A stretch of 64,000 bases of DNA from Diabrotica undecimpunctata (lineage: Eukaryota; Arthropoda; Insecta; Coleoptera; Chrysomelidae), in contig NC_092806.1 in the NCBI RefSeq assembly GCF_040954645.1, forward strand, positions 22,221,644-22,285,643, written 5' to 3'. How positions within the stretch are numbered: the first letter of the stretch is position 1; every line of letters starts with the position of its first letter. A program made the position numbers and the translations under genes. The notes beneath the pieces were generated by a model. That model saw nothing but the letters and a program-made list of their open reading frames with translations, made no database searches and was not told where the DNA came from. This document shows positions 44,110-56,429 of this stretch, piece by piece.

Positions 44110-44980
44110 ATAGACATTATGAAAACCGCTCGAAGGCCATTGCCATATTAAAACCAGGGAAATGATAACAACCCTAAGAACTACAGACCAATAGCCCTAC
44201 TATCGGCGACATTCAAGCTACTAGAACGACTTATCTACAACAGAATTAGTTCAAAGCTATTTGAATCAATATCGGTTGATCGGGCAGGTTTCTGACCGAA
44301 AAAAAGCTGCGCAAATAAGGTTCTTTCACTTACCACATTTATTGAGGCAAGGTTCCAGAGAAAACTTAAAACTGCAACCGCATTCATAGACCTCATAGGC
44401 CTACGATACAGTGTGGAGAGAAGGCATGATAGACAAGCTCCTCCGTATAATCTTCTGTAAATCTACCGCTCAAATAATCAACAGCATGCTATCCGACCGA
44501 ACGATACAAGTAGTCATGGAAACCGACATCAGCACCCCAAGAAAACTGAAGAATGGACTGCCTCAGGGTTCTGTCCTAGCTCCTCTTCTCTTTAGCCTAT
44601 ACATCGCTAATATACCAGAAACCAGATCAAGGAAGTTTGGTTACGCCGATGACTGGGTCCTTGCAACAAGGTGTAAACTTTAGTTCTACAAATCCTCACG
44701 GTGGACTTACACACAGTGGGTAAGTAGTTCCGTAAATGGAGGCTCCAAACAAACACTACCAAAACAGAGGTTTCCAGTTTCCGCCTAAATAACAAGCTTG
44801 CAGGAAGAACACTCAACATCCAATTCGAAAACACCACACTCGGCTACAATAAAACACTTAACTACCTTTGGGGTGACTCTTGACAGAACCCTATCTTTCA
44901 AGGAACATCTATCAAAAACAGCAGAAGAACTTAAATCAAGAAACAACATCATCCAGAAGCTGGGCGGCACAACATGAAGA
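44110..44980 (+). pseudogene. Jockey-type LINE RT fragment
   Basis: NPKNYRPIALLSATFKLLER (about 44172-44230), then KTATAFIDLIGL, and at 44411-44683 RIIFCKSTAQIINSMLSDRT, NGLPQGSVLAPLLFSLY and KFGYADDWVLAT. These are RT domains 2-5 of a Jockey-superfamily LINE, with YADD intact. Frameshifts near 44400 and 44680; the downstream part (FGVTLDRTLSFKEHL) is still readable to about 44970, where an RTE piece in the opposite strand begins. Confidence 0.82.
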
Positions 44981-44981
44981 G

Positions 44982-45590
44982 CATAATTTTGGCTGTTTTT
45001 ATTGTGATCAACAACTCCTTTCCATTTTGCATTCTGCATCTTCAGGATTCTACGATAAAGCCACATTTCGAAAGCCTCAATTTTCTTGCAGGTAGCGTCT
45101 GTGAGAGTCCACGACTCAACTCCGTACAACAGTGTAGGAAAGATATAACATCGTAGTAACCTGCTTTTTATGGGTACTGATAAATCGTGGCATTTGAATA
45201 GCTTAGCCATTTTTTGAAATGGAGATCTTGCTTTCTCTATCCTAGATTTTATTTCTAGGGAATGATCCCAATTTTGATTAACGTTCGTACCAAGGTAGGT
45301 GTATGCTTTTACTCATTCTATTGGTTAAATATTCGCACTGATTCTTTCAATTTGCTGTTCCTTCTTAGAGATCATCCTACATTTTGTTTTCTTAATGTTC
45401 AATGAAAGTCCATATCGCTGACTTACTTCTCTGATTCTATACATTAACTCCTGGAGAGCTTCACAACTGTCAGTGAATACCACCGTGTCATCCGTATATC
45501 TGATGTTATTGATACATTTTCCGTTAATTCGAATTCTGACTTCAACATCTTCTACTGATTCTTGAAAGATTTCCTCAAAGTATAGATGGG
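44982..45590 (-). pseudogene. RTE-type LINE fragment, minus strand
   Basis: From 45590 downwards: RIRINGKCINNIRYTDDTVV (YTDD in place of YADD), then YGLSLNIKKTKCRMISKKEQ, YTYLGTNVNQNWDHSLEIKS, and at 45210 MAKLFKCHDLSVPIKSRLLR, TLLYGVESWTLTDATCKKIE, MWLYRRILKM. Same family as 38930-39930. The 3' end is cut at the junction with the Jockey fragment. Confidence 0.8.
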
Positions 45591-46100
45591 GATATACTTA
45601 TGGAAAATTAACTGATTGGGTGGCATTGGATTTAAAAAACAAAGGCAGGTTGAGAGACGTAATGAAGAGGGGAAATTGAAGAATAGTTTGACGTATAACG
45701 CAGTTGGACTTCTTTGCTTTTCTTTTATTATTCCCTAGTCTTCGTATAGGTCCAATCTTAAAAACCTTTTTTGCAGAATATTGCGTATAAGACATACATC
45801 TTCTGGGATATTGATAGAGTGGTTATGTTGTTTCAAATGTTGAGAGAAAGTGGAAGTGTTTTCATCTTCAGTTACTACATATATATGTAGCATCACAGTT
45901 TGTAAACATTACTCCGAATCATGTAGTTGATAGGCTCTTTCGAGTTGGTGAGACTGTGACCCAAGTTTTTGGGTAATTTTAAGAACGAAGAAATTTTGAT
46001 ATTATCAACTGATGGTTTGATGTAATTTCTAATATCTCCAGAGAGGCTCTCATTATGGTAAGTTAAAGTGTAAATGGGTTTGGTGGTCAGGTCTCTGGGA
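45591..46100 (-). pseudogene. Possible Penelope-like C-terminal fragment
   Basis: The minus strand gives KISSFLKLPKNLGHSLTNSK, then MIRSNVYKL and, in other frames, STFSQHLKQHNHSIN. The order (link, VYKL, H-rich segment) recalls the GIY-YIG endonuclease end of Penelope-like elements, but no GIY or YIG motif is intact. Confidence 0.4.
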
Positions 46101-46126
46101 AACGCAGTCTCTTGTAATATTCCAAG

Positions 46127-46330
46127 TTGTTTTTTGTAGAGAATAGAATACCAAGACAAATTCTTAAATGGCAACCAAGAGGTAGGCGAAGACCAGGAAG
46201 GCCTAGAAGAAGTTGGAGAGAACAAGTTGATAAAGAAATCAGAGAAAGAGAACTGGAGGACGATCTATGGAACGATAGAATGAGATGGAGATTGGAAATC
46301 GGAAGACGTCGAAGAACGTTGTAAATCGAC

Positions 46331-46362
<32 letters not shown>
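46127..46362 (+). pseudogene. LINE 3' end with (TA)n
   Basis: The frame GRRRPGRPRRSWREQVDKEI followed by a charged helix and a stop at 46324 is the C-terminal tail typical of one type of RTE-like LINE. A (TA)n tract follows at 46332-46362. Confidence 0.6.
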
Positions 46363-46364
<2 letters not shown>

Positions 46365-46850
46365 TTTTGTGAATGAGTTTGCTGATGATGTTGATGATGT
46401 TCGGATCGTATCCGTTATTGACTGCTATCTGTTTGAGGGCATTGATAGATAGTTCGTAACGTAACTGTAGTTCTACGTTCTGGGGTAACTGGGATATCTT
46501 CCTTAGAGTCTGCTGGAAGACTGATAATTAGACCCCCATGTGTATAGGTGTCGGTTCACTGAGAATCGGTTATTAGCTGTGCACATAATGTACCAGCGAG
46601 ACTGCTTCCTATAAGCCTTAAATCTAATCAAATATAAAGAGAGTGGTGATTTTAACACATTTATTCCAACTAAAACCTAACAAAGGGATACGAAAATATA
46701 TAAAAGCTAAATAACAATGAAAAAGATTACTAATGCACTACAACTAACAAAAACTAAAACTACGATAACGTATCTGTATAAGTTCCGCCCACTAAACCAG
46801 TCTTAGTTGCAAAACAGTCACACGTTTGTGTTTAAGCAAGAGATATCTAT
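46365..46850. other. No gene recognised
   Basis: Unassigned AT-rich sequence before the GC-rich island. Confidence 0.35.
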
Positions 46851-46854
46851 TACT

Positions 46855-47045
46855 GATGTGCCGCCAGAAGTCATAAAACCGCCGACGGCGCAGGGTACTC
46901 AGCATAGGCTGCGCGGCGGCCGACGCGACGAGCTGACAAACGACGGCTCGTCTGTGTTGCACAACATAAGTACCATAGACGGGAGACCGATTTCAACGCC
47001 GCCGCGTCGGCTGCCGCACGCCGCCCTGTCTGTGTTTAACCTTAT
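46855..47045. repeat. GC-rich island with an internal inverted repeat
   Basis: Sharp rise in G+C against the AT-rich surroundings. CGGCCGACGCG near 46916-46927 pairs with CGCGTCGGCTGCCG near 47004-47017 with one mismatch. An 88-codon plus frame and a 68-codon minus frame cross it, both Pro/Arg-rich and probably only the result of the missing stops in GC-rich DNA. Confidence 0.5.
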
Positions 47046-47409
47046 ATTTTCTTGCTTCAGACCGGTAAAATAAAATTTTAAATACAATACGAGCACCGAA
47101 GACATATGCCCTTATCTTATCTGCCGAGTTCTTGGATATCTGTTGCCTAGATATGCAGCAACTTGTTTCGATATTACAGCTTCCACTAATTTTCCGAGAA
47201 ACATATACAGCTTAAACGTACACTCAAGAGCATTGGCTGCTATTGACAAATAGCGGATAGAGATAACCTTTAAGCTTTCTGAGTCGCGATATACTTAAGT
47301 AAGTAAGTACATGTACTAACAGATGAGACACGCGAGAATTTGTGCCTAGTGCATCACTAATTTGCGACAATCTTTTAATTCCTTTAATGTGAAAGAGACA
47401 TTAGCCCCA

Positions 47410-48517
47410 CACAGTTCGGTTTTAGACAAGGATTTGACACAAGAGGAGCAGTTTATAGCTTAACTGTTCTACTTCAAAAATGCAGAGATCAGCAAAAAGA
47501 TGTCTTAGATAAGAATGACCTTAAAATGATAAAGAACCTTTATATGAATCAAGTGACATCTGTGAGAGTAGGACTGGAATCTACATCATATTTCTCAATC
47601 GAATAAGGTGTACGACAGAGTTGTGTTCTGTCACCCCTCCTTTTTAATCTTTACTCTGAAACGATTTTCGCTACAGCCTTAAGTGACACTGAAGATGGAA
47701 TCAAAATCAACGGACAGACTATTAGTAATCTTTGCTATGCTGATGATACACTCATAATAGCTTATAGCCAAGAAGCGCTACAACGACTAATAGATAGAAT
47801 AAACACTGAAGGAGAACGACTGGGCTTGAAGATTAATATAGACAAGACGAAGGTAATGGTGGTTAGCAGAACACGAAATATGCAATTAAATATAAGAGTA
47901 AACAATAAGAACATCCAAAAGGTCCCCAAGTTCAGATATCTCGGTAGTTGGATAACTGAAGATCTAGATCCAGACATAGAGATACGTAGCAGGATTGAGC
48001 AAGCCAGAACAGCATTTACTAATATGAGAACCTTCCTAAGCAACAGAAGCCTTAACTTAACGCTTCGATATCGCTTTGTAAAATGTTACATTTATTCCAT
48101 ATCTGTAGAAACCTGGACCATAAAGGCTAATGTGATGAACCGATTCGAGGTCTTTGAAATGTGGGTATTTAGAAGACTACTTAAAATTCCCTGGACAGAT
48201 CACACAACAAATGTCGAAATATTAAATCGAATGAGAAGAGAACAAGAATTGCTGCCAATAATAAAAAGGAGAAAAACTGCTTATCTGGGTCATATATTTT
48301 GAAATTCCAAGTACCAGTCCTTAAAGCTTATTATGGAAGGGACAGTAGAAGAAAATCGGGGCATCGGAAGAAAGAAATACTCATGGCTTAAAAACGTAAG
48401 GGATTGGACAAACCTCGATGCCCATGCACTCTTTAGAGCCACACAAGACTGAGAGGAGTATGCCAGAATTGTTGCCAACATCCACTAATTGGATAGGGCA
48501 CCATAAGAAGAAGAAGA
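47410..48517 (+). pseudogene. RTE-type LINE, RT to 3' tail
   Basis: Starts with QFGFRQGFDTRGAVYSLTV, then IKNLYMNQVTSVRVGLES, VRQSCVLSPLLFNLYSETIF, INGQTISNLCYADDTLI (YADD intact), and at 47826-48302 KINIDKTKVMVVSRTRN, KFRYLGSWITEDLDPDIEI, FEVFEMWVFRRLLKIPW and TAYLGHIF. After a stop, RGIGRKKYSWLKNVRDWT and a (GAA)-type tail AAGAAGAAGAAGA at 48505-48517. Only two or three breaks: one of the better preserved RTE copies, 5'-truncated within RT. Confidence 0.88.
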
Positions 48518-48927
48518 CTATTTTGTGGGAGTTTCGAACAGTCTTTTTTGAACAGTACATTAAGCAAATGTATGCCGGATTCCCATTGGTTGGGACGGGC
48601 TATCCATTTATGCACATAATTATAATTTTTGGGATCAAACGAAATAGTTTTTCGGTGCCGCATTTGACACATCTTGATTTAATGCTAAATATTATAATGA
48701 ATAATAATTATTTTTTTATGCATGTATTTGTAGAAATCAAAAAGAATTATAAAGGTAATATTAAATATCACAACTTACCTCACACTATCTGTTATAAAAT
48801 ACAAAATTTAGTTTCTATTTAAATACCTGGACAATGGATTTCACGTTAATCAAAATAGCCGTATGTTATTTATGTATTTTATTATTTAGAAGATATAAAA
48901 TGTTGTAACGGTAAACAGCGATGGCTA

Positions 48928-49104
48928 ACGTGATTTATAAGCGGCGAGATAAGTAAAAGCGGACTTCTGATGATAACGTCAAACACAGAAGCAAGCAAGC
49001 TATCCCGAGTTTATAAACCTCACCTTAAAGTTGTCTTTATAGTAACTTGAGTACGAGAGATTGTATCGTGCCCTTCCATCCGTATAGAGTCATAATGTAT
49101 TAAA
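48928..49104. repeat. Dispersed repeat B, copy 2
   Basis: Matches 20687-20823 through TGATTTATA, GATGATAACGTCAA and CTTAAAGT. Its right part, GCCCTTCCATC...CGTATAGAGTCATAATG, matches 57502-57556. This copy links the other two and so defines the unit. Confidence 0.6.
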
Positions 49105-49504
49105 AGTAAGGATGTGCATTCGATAGGCCGAGAAACTAACAACTCTTGTCAGAGAAGTTCTGCTTAGTAATTTTCAGTAAACCTGTTGGCAAATAAAAAT
49201 ATGAACATTAAAAAAATGCAACAATGTAGTGATATTCATTATCATTTTTCATTATTTTGACCATGTGTAAAAGATTGAGAAAAGCATTCGATGTGAGTAT
49301 ATAGAAGATTGTTAAAAATTTCGTTCCAAATGAATAAACTTACCTAAATTGCTAACACTGTCAAGAAGAGAAAATTAGAATATTTTGGTTATGTTATGAG
49401 CAGGCTTGGGCAAACAAGGACGAAACTTTGTGCATATTTTTCTTCTCTTGGTATTTTACATTAGATAAAAATCCCTTTAAAAACAAAGAGAAATACTTAT
49501 GTTG

Positions 49505-49760
49505 CTTTTTGCAGATACAATGGCCTCTATTTAACATACGAGGCCATCAGAAAGGGAGGTTGAATATACATGTTCAATCTAAAACTCGCTGGTTTCTTCC
49601 TTTTGCATTTTGGATGTGTATTACCGTAAAAAAATAATAAACAGAAGGACTATATGAAACTCTATTTAAAACAAGTAAAATCATGAATATCTACAAATTT
49701 AAATATAATGTGATTAAAGGATCACGAAAACCAATATTTCTTTATGGATAAAAATAAGTT
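49505..49760 (+). repeat. Dispersed repeat A, copy 2
   Basis: In one frame it reads NGLYLTYEAIRKGG-stop, matching DDLCITYKAIRKDG-stop at about 17860-17900; the non-coding sequence after it (TACATGTTCAATCTAAAACTC) also matches. Confidence 0.5.
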
Positions 49761-50399
49761 TATAAAAGGTACAAGCTTTGTATTATACAAGTGACAAAAA
49801 ACAGAAAGATTAAGTATGTCGTGAAAAAACTATACAATAGAGTAACCATTATAGGTAAACAAATCCAGAACGCACTAGTGATTATATGTATATAGCTGCG
49901 CCCCTAGGAAGGAGTGAAAAAATGTATTAATTAATATTCACGGAATGCGAGGGACTATAGGCATAAAGTAACTAAATGCATAAAGTAACATTGGGTTAAA
50001 TTGTTAAAAGGCAAAATATCAAGCATACAATGTCAGAATTAATTAGTTGTAAAATGAATTATTCTTGGTAATGAGGCACACAACATTTGCAATCCAAAAC
50101 GAAATACTAAAATTAGAACTAAACTATACATTGAATTAATGGTTAAGGCAATGTTGAAATGGTGGTATTAATACAATCAATAATTGAGGGGTTTCAAAGC
50201 ATACGATCTCCATATTTTACAAAAATAAGATAGATGTCACATTACTTCGAGTTTCTAGCCCTGAATCTAAAGAAAAGAAAATCTCTTTTCAAAATAGTCA
50301 TTATCCAATGAATTTGAAGGCAGAAAATTGGACCTCAATTTAAAACGTAACAATCTCCAATGCGATTAAATTTTCAAACCGAACAATCTCTTACCCGAT

Positions 50400-51890
50400 A
50401 AACTGCGTTAGGCTTTCACGGCCATCGTCTAACTTGTTAAACTGTTTGTTCGCGCTGTTAGGCCGTTGTCTTCTGAGATTAGTTCTCGACGTTTCGCCAA
50501 CACTAGGGGTTGGCATATTCTGGAGATGTTACTGCTTCGCTTGTAACCTGATCCAATATTTAATCTCTTATCCAATATTTATAATCAAATTGTACAATTT
50601 CCAATGACTTTTTCTTGTCTTGAATGGCGAATATTTCAAAGCGTGCAATAAGACAAACGCTGCAAATCCAGAGTTTTAACCTTGTTTAAGCTAAATGCTT
50701 CTTCAAGAATGGGGTACTCCTCTTTTTTTTTCTAAGAGTAGTGGTGGTGAGATGAAACGTGATGAATGACGTTTGTGGAGAAGTAGTGGACTACTAAGAA
50801 GCTGGGGGTCAGAAGATGGCGTGTTTGTGTGGGCGATGTTTCTGAAGCGCACAAGAGCAACTTGGGTGAACTTTGCCAAGCACGCCAAGGAGGTACTTTC
50901 GGGGGATACCAGCCCTACAATGGAACGGCTCTTGATCAGCGATTTTGGTGTGCAGTAGTTAACTGCGATATTTGATGGGGGTTGATTCTAAAATTTCAAA
51001 ATACTCATCAGGGAATTCTTGTCCAGCGTTGTGAAGAAGTTTAGCTGGAGGGAACGGAACTTTTCTTTGAGGAAGCCTGGTGAGTATTTGCCCTCGGCGA
51101 TTGCATGGAGTCTTTATTATTGGTTTGGCTCTGTTATTCGAGCCGGCAATGGTTCTAAGGACATACCTCCTGCTGAGGGATAGGATTATGTCCTTGATTG
51201 GTATTATATTAGCCAGTGTATATATATATATATATATATGCTCTGATGGGTAGTGCCTGCTCACCCTCATGCAGGATCTGAGGATTTTTCTTTCAGTGGC
51301 TATGATGGAGTTGATTTCATATGGTTTGAGAGAGGCGTAGATGTATGCCCTGTATTCGATGATGGGTCTGATAAATTTCTTATAGTGCAATAGTGTTTTG
51401 GATGCTGTCTTGCCCAGTTTGCCGGATAGCACTGCCAACAGTTTAAATTTCTTTCTCACCCGGTCAAGGGTGTTTTGAATATCGGTTTTCCAGTTGAGAG
51501 TCCTAGTAAAATGAACTCCCAAGTAGGAAACCGACATTCTGAGAATAAGGTCCTCTCCTAACAGAGCTATTCGGCCAAGGACATCGCGGCAATTTGAGGA
51601 TTTGAAAAGAATTAATTAAGTTTTGGAGGGATTTATAGTCAACCTTCATTTGTTGCACCACCTAATGACTCTGTCTAGGAAATTTTGGCCTCTTTTGAAT
51701 ACGGATAATTGTCCACTCTCTATGTGGTCCTGATATGAGAAGAGCAGTGTCATCAGCGCACAGGAAAAGGGTCTCCGATCTATGCTGTGGACGGGGCATG
51801 TCACTGTTGTAGACTGTGTATAATATTGGAGCAAGAATTGAGTCCTGGATAACTCCAGCTTGTGGAGTGAAGGGTGTAGATACGCTAAAA
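50400..51890 (-). pseudogene. Jockey-type LINE, RT end plus 3' UTR
   Basis: The minus strand holds a CADDTALLISGPH palm box near 51745 (YADD altered to CADD), then at 51537-50959 a 192-codon frame with MSVSYLGVHFTRTLNWKTDI, FIRPIIEYRAYIYASLKPYE and FPDEYFEILE. A (TA)n tract (51219-51240) has expanded inside the frame. The 3' untranslated part reaches about 50400 and contains sequence (GTGTTGGCGAAACGTCGAG on the minus strand) typical of insect Jockey 3' ends. Confidence 0.8.
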
Positions 51891-52029
51891 ACGCTCCGTT
51901 TTTACGTTATTACGTTAGCTGTTAGTTGCATGTTATTTGTGAAGCAGCACAGTTTGTTTACTAAAGTAGTATCGTATTTTTTCGAATTTTTAAAGTAATA
52001 AATAGGGTAATGGAGGTAAACGTTGCTCC

Positions 52030-52890
52030 GGTAGTTAGTAATAACGTACGAAAAAGGTAGCGTATTACCACATCGTGGAAAAGAAGTCAGCAAAAAAAAA
52101 TTGTGGACACAAAAATGGTACTTTTCAATGTACCTTACTATAAATGAAGGAAATAACACGTTTCCAATCTAAATTTCATGGAACGAAGAAGAAAACCTTT
52201 CAAGATAATTTTCTGATGAAATATTGCAAAACAGTTTATATACAGCGTAAACGGCCAAAAAATTCGCATCATGCTGCAAAAATATTTCAAACACGATTTT
52301 ATTTTCTGACAAATGAAAACAAAGGTTGTGTGCAAGAAAGCTTTCATGGATGTTTTGGGTATAACAAGGAGGCGAATTGATACAGTTACAAAAAATTTCT
52401 ATATAACTTCCCTTCTGCAAAGGAAAATCGAGGTTGCGAAAGAAAGCTGGAAAAGTACTTGTTAAAAAAAATGCTGATATTGATTGTATTTACAAATTCC
52501 GCGTAATTGAATCTCATTATTGCCGAGGACAAAGCCAACAGTTATGTCTGGATTCTTTTTTGAATATAAAATCCATATGGAGAATGTACTTAAAAAAAAT
52601 TTTTAAGATGTTGGTGTGGGAAAATCAAAAAAAAACTAAAACATTAAAAGAATGAAACCTGCCAAAATTCCAAAACATAATGTCGGGGTCAATAACAACA
52701 AAAAGTTTGATTTGAATAATTTATTATGTTGTCATTTTGGAGAGGACTGGAAAAGTGATCCTCGTTTAAGTTTTACTAATTCATCATCATCGAAGACAAT
52801 CGAGAAGACAATGTAGCACCAGAAAATGAAACCACCGACGATGAAACGTTGTGTGAGAACGTCGAAGAAGACGATGGACTTTCCATTTAA
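52030..52890 (+). pseudogene. CGGQNRN-family ORF, N-terminal part, decayed
   Basis: Readable blocks are VCKKAFMDVLGITRRRIDTV (52325-52385; compare VCQKAFLSLNGVSKKRVERI in the 59690 copy), then at 52500-52600 VIESHYCRGQSQQLCLDSFL and NIKSIWRMYLK. An acidic end (DDETLCENVEEDDGLSI) precedes a stop near 52890, perhaps the true C terminus after an internal deletion. Many frame changes. Confidence 0.5.
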
Positions 52891-52894
52891 TTAA

Positions 52895-53780
52895 CTACTT
52901 TTGAATAATTAAGTGTTACTTTCTAATTTTTTTATCATCTCACTCCATTATTTTATCTCGTTTTTGAACTTTTTTGACTAATGGTTGTATTATCTCAATA
53001 AAATAAATAAGTTTAAGGAAAACGACAGTTAAGATTTGATTTCACGTATAGTGCATCTGTGTATCCGCTTATGCGTATTTCGCCCTAAAAGGGCTCTTCA
53101 GAACGATTATTCACAGTCGCTCTGAACGTGAAAATAAATCTTTTCTGTCTTAGGAAGCAACTCTAACATGACTTCGTATGGACGCAAATAGCGACATATA
53201 TTAATCAATTCGTTGATTAATAATGTATCAATAAAATTATCAATATAAGCATTATCAAATATCAATTAATAATAATGAAGTTAATAATTTCGAAAAGCAA
53301 GTGAAATGTTCTGTTGAAAATTCTGTTTAAAAAATTCAAACGCGACAAAATACGAAATGGATTTTAGAACCAACCATATGAATTCGCAACAAATGTATCT
53401 AGAAATTACACAGTATATGTACTTTACCTCTTGGAGTGAAGGTAGAGTGAGCTACCGTGTAGCGAAGACCACCGTCTTCTTGGCAGATCAGGAGCAAAGT
53501 GAAGTTTTGAGTTGAGTTGAGCAGCTTCCCATGGAAGCGGCTGTATTTCGGCAATACAGGTGGGAGCGACTTTGAGCGCTGGAACTATAAGGTGAAAGAG
53601 GCAATCTATGCAGCTTAATACCTGCAAGTGTTGCGTTCTTCAAATGCAATTCGTACTACTCGCAGTTAGATGGAGTTGTCGGTACGATGTAAAAATAATT
53701 GCTATTCAATTAATATTTGCGTGAAGTTGCGAAACTGCAACAGCCCATTATCTGTATTATGAATGTAAACAAATGGTACT
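52895..53780. other. No gene recognised
   Basis: A slightly GC-richer stretch at 53430-53640 has frames on both strands but no recognisable domain. The rest is AT-rich. Confidence 0.35.
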
Positions 53781-53789
53781 GTTAAATCT

Positions 53790-54690
53790 ACTTGGTATTT
53801 CACACTATCATCATTCAATCTTCGCTTGGCTACTGCTGGACATAGATCTTCCTCATAATTTTCCATCTGTTTCGATCTTGCATTCAATTCCAAGGGGAAC
53901 GTTTCAGATTGTCAGTCCAACGTGTTGGTGGACGATTTATGCTTTGGTAGGCATTATCTCTTGTTCTTCAGTCTAGTCTCTTCTTTGTCCATCTGTTATG
54001 TGTCATTCGAGCCATGTGACCTGCCCAGTTCCACTTCAGTGTTGCTATTCTCTCTACAGCATCAGCCACTCCTGATCTTCGTCGTAGCTGGCGGTTTGGG
54101 ATCATGTATCGTATTGAATCTCCCAACATATTACGGTCCATATCTTTTTGAGCCACACTGATAGTTTTGACTGCTCTCCTTGTCATAACTAACGTTTCTG
54201 CTTCGTAAGTCAAAACTTGGAAAACACATTGATTAAAGGATTTTCTTTTAAGACTTGTTGGTATGTCGGACCATTTGAAAATGTAGTTTAACTTGCCAAA
54301 GGCTTTCCAAGTCAGTCTTATACGACGGAGAAGCTCAACGGATTGGTTATCTTTTCCTATGCGAACCTCGTTACCTACGTATTTATAGGCCATTACCTGG
54401 TCTATGGATCTTGTTCGTACGCATATATCTTCGCTGAGTACAAAATTTATCATCATCTGGATTTTAGATATATTTATCTCCCTTCTAGCAGAAAAATGTA
54501 GAGCTGATTTAAAAGTTCTTTGGCCTCAACTATCATATCAGCTATTAGCACAATATCGTCTGCAAACCTCAGGTGACTAAGCTTTTCTCCATTTACGTTT
54601 ATGCCTTGTCGGCCAGTTTTACATATATATTCCAAAAGCGCAGTGAATAGAAGATGCATTTGAAATATGCTCACATCAACACACAAAACA
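53790..54690 (-). pseudogene. LINE remnant with FADD palm, minus strand
   Basis: From 54686: INVNGEKLSHLRFADDIVLI (FADD catalytic box), then at 54456-53968 YKYVGNEVRIGKDNQSVELL, RIRLTWKAFGKLNYIFKW, SLKRKSFNQCVFQVLTYEAE and RIATLKWNWAGHMARMTHNR, and near the end NYEEDLCPAVAKRRLND. The upstream RT is missing. The TWKAFGKL/NWAGHMAR type differs from the RTE copies in this window; its clade is not certain. Confidence 0.82.
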
Positions 54691-55110
54691 ATTATCTAAC
54701 TTAAATTTATCTATAACAATACCTCTTCTACAATTTTCCAACAAACCTTCAGGGTAGATTACAATTAACTTAAATTCCAACATATTGATGGTTGCTACTG
54801 TAATAATTAATCAAATTTAAACATATTTAACTGTACAAAATGTTAGCTGTAGTCGCATTTAGACACAGACTTCCGGTTACATTGACTGGTTTGTTCAGAC
54901 TTCCTTCTTAATACGTCATTTTCATCAGTTACTATCAAAAAGTCCTCAACAAGTATCAAAATAAATTCCGTCTATAACTTAAACATCCTAAATTATTATC
55001 AGTAATAAAGTAATTTAAAATTAATTCATTTACTATATACTATACCTATTTTAACAGTTTTTACCCATGTGTTTAGTGGCTTCAAATATATAAATCTAGT
55101 ATTATGAATA

Positions 55111-56110
55111 CTAGAAAACATTTCTGCTTGGAATAAAGCTTTTGCCATAGATTTCATTGAGCCGTGTGATTAATGGGCGGATTTTATACAGCCTATCATA
55201 GCCTGCATCACCATGGGGCAGCATTCCCTCATTGTCGTTCAAATGAATGAACGTTAAAATTCGCAAAATCCTTTTTAGAGGGAAAATGTTGCAAATAAGG
55301 GTGTTGTTGTAATTTGGGTCTCTTGGCCAATATTTAGGAATAGCCGGCAAAGAGTTAAAACCCATAATTATCAACACCCCCAGAAAAGCCCTTAGCTTCG
55401 CCACTGTAATATTCAGAAGTACTCCTCTCTGACTGGCATACAAATTAGATTGATCTACAATCAACTGCAGAGTTTCAATACGCAACTGTAAATTTAAGAA
55501 GTCTATCGGTCTTTCTGAACGAACCTGCAATAATACACCAATTATTTGAAAATAAATCGAGTAAAATAAGTTTTTACCTGCACGGTTGGACCCATATCAT
55601 CTACATACTGGAAGTATGTATACGCTTGGGGCAACGAAGGTACTTTTGACCAATTTACTAAGTCTTCTTGATCGTGGCTGGTCAGCGCTCTCATCACTGT
55701 TCGATTCCAGAAGAGAACGTTGTAGTGGTCTGGGTATTTCTGGCTGATAGGTAACATCAGTCACAGAGTCATCGGAGTCATAAGGATCATCCGCCAATTC
55801 CTCTTCTGACGCTGACTGCCCGGCAGATTCCTGCGATGTGGATAGCTGAGGTTGGTTGATCGGTGATACTATTCGTGTACGTTTTGGCGTATGGAAAGAA
55901 GAATGCACACTTGAAGCTGATGACAAAATAGAAGAGCGCGTTTGCGGGGTTCCTGTTGACGAAGAGTCAACTCGCTCAAAATCATCTGCATCAGAGTCTC
56001 CACCGACATCGGAATTTTCCTCCTCAATTTTCTGTTACCTCCACTAACTCTAGTAGTAGTTCTTCTTCAGAGGGAGGCTTTTTTCTGTAGCAATATTCTC
56101 GGTAGTTCAT
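55111..56110 (-). pseudogene. piggyBac transposase with an intron, truncated
   Basis: An ATG at 56110 opens NYREYCYRKKPPSEEELLLE; one frame break follows near 56030. Then 55926-55700 is acidic and Ser-rich, followed by a second break into VNWSKVPSLPQAYTYFQYVD. A short intron (about 55578 to 55530, CAG|GTAAAA...TTGCAG|G) leads to ERPIDFLNLQLRIETLQLIV, GVLIIMGFNSLPAIPKYWPR and FIHLNDNEG at 55530-55111. These are the N-terminal and first catalytic-domain blocks of piggyBac transposases. The gene stops before the catalytic Asp residues. Confidence 0.82.
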
Positions 56111-56126
56111 CTATAAATAAATTTTT

Positions 56127-56420
56127 GCATATAATTATTATTGGCGCGTAATTTAGCAAAAAAATTGTCATAATTTATCCATCAAAATTTTGTATGAATT
56201 ATTCAAGCATGTACCACCAATAAGAAAATAAGTAAAATAACAAATATTTCCTTGGCGCAACATTGGATAGGTTTAAAAATATATTTTTTACAAAGAAATA
56301 TGTTTGAACAATCATTTTATGCAATATTGGCACGTAATGTAGCAAAAAGCTCTTATAATTTATCCATTAAAATGTTGCATAAATTATTCAAGTATGTGCC
56401 GCCACTGAAAAAATAAATAA
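56127..56420. repeat. Two diverged ~100-bp direct repeats
   Basis: TTGG(C)GCGTAAT...AGCAAAAA...ATAATTTATCCAT...AATTATTCAAG is found at about 56127-56245 and again at about 56320-56420. They lie just upstream of the piggyBac start codon and may be subterminal repeats of that element. Confidence 0.6.
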
Positions 56421-56429
56421 TTGTTAGGA

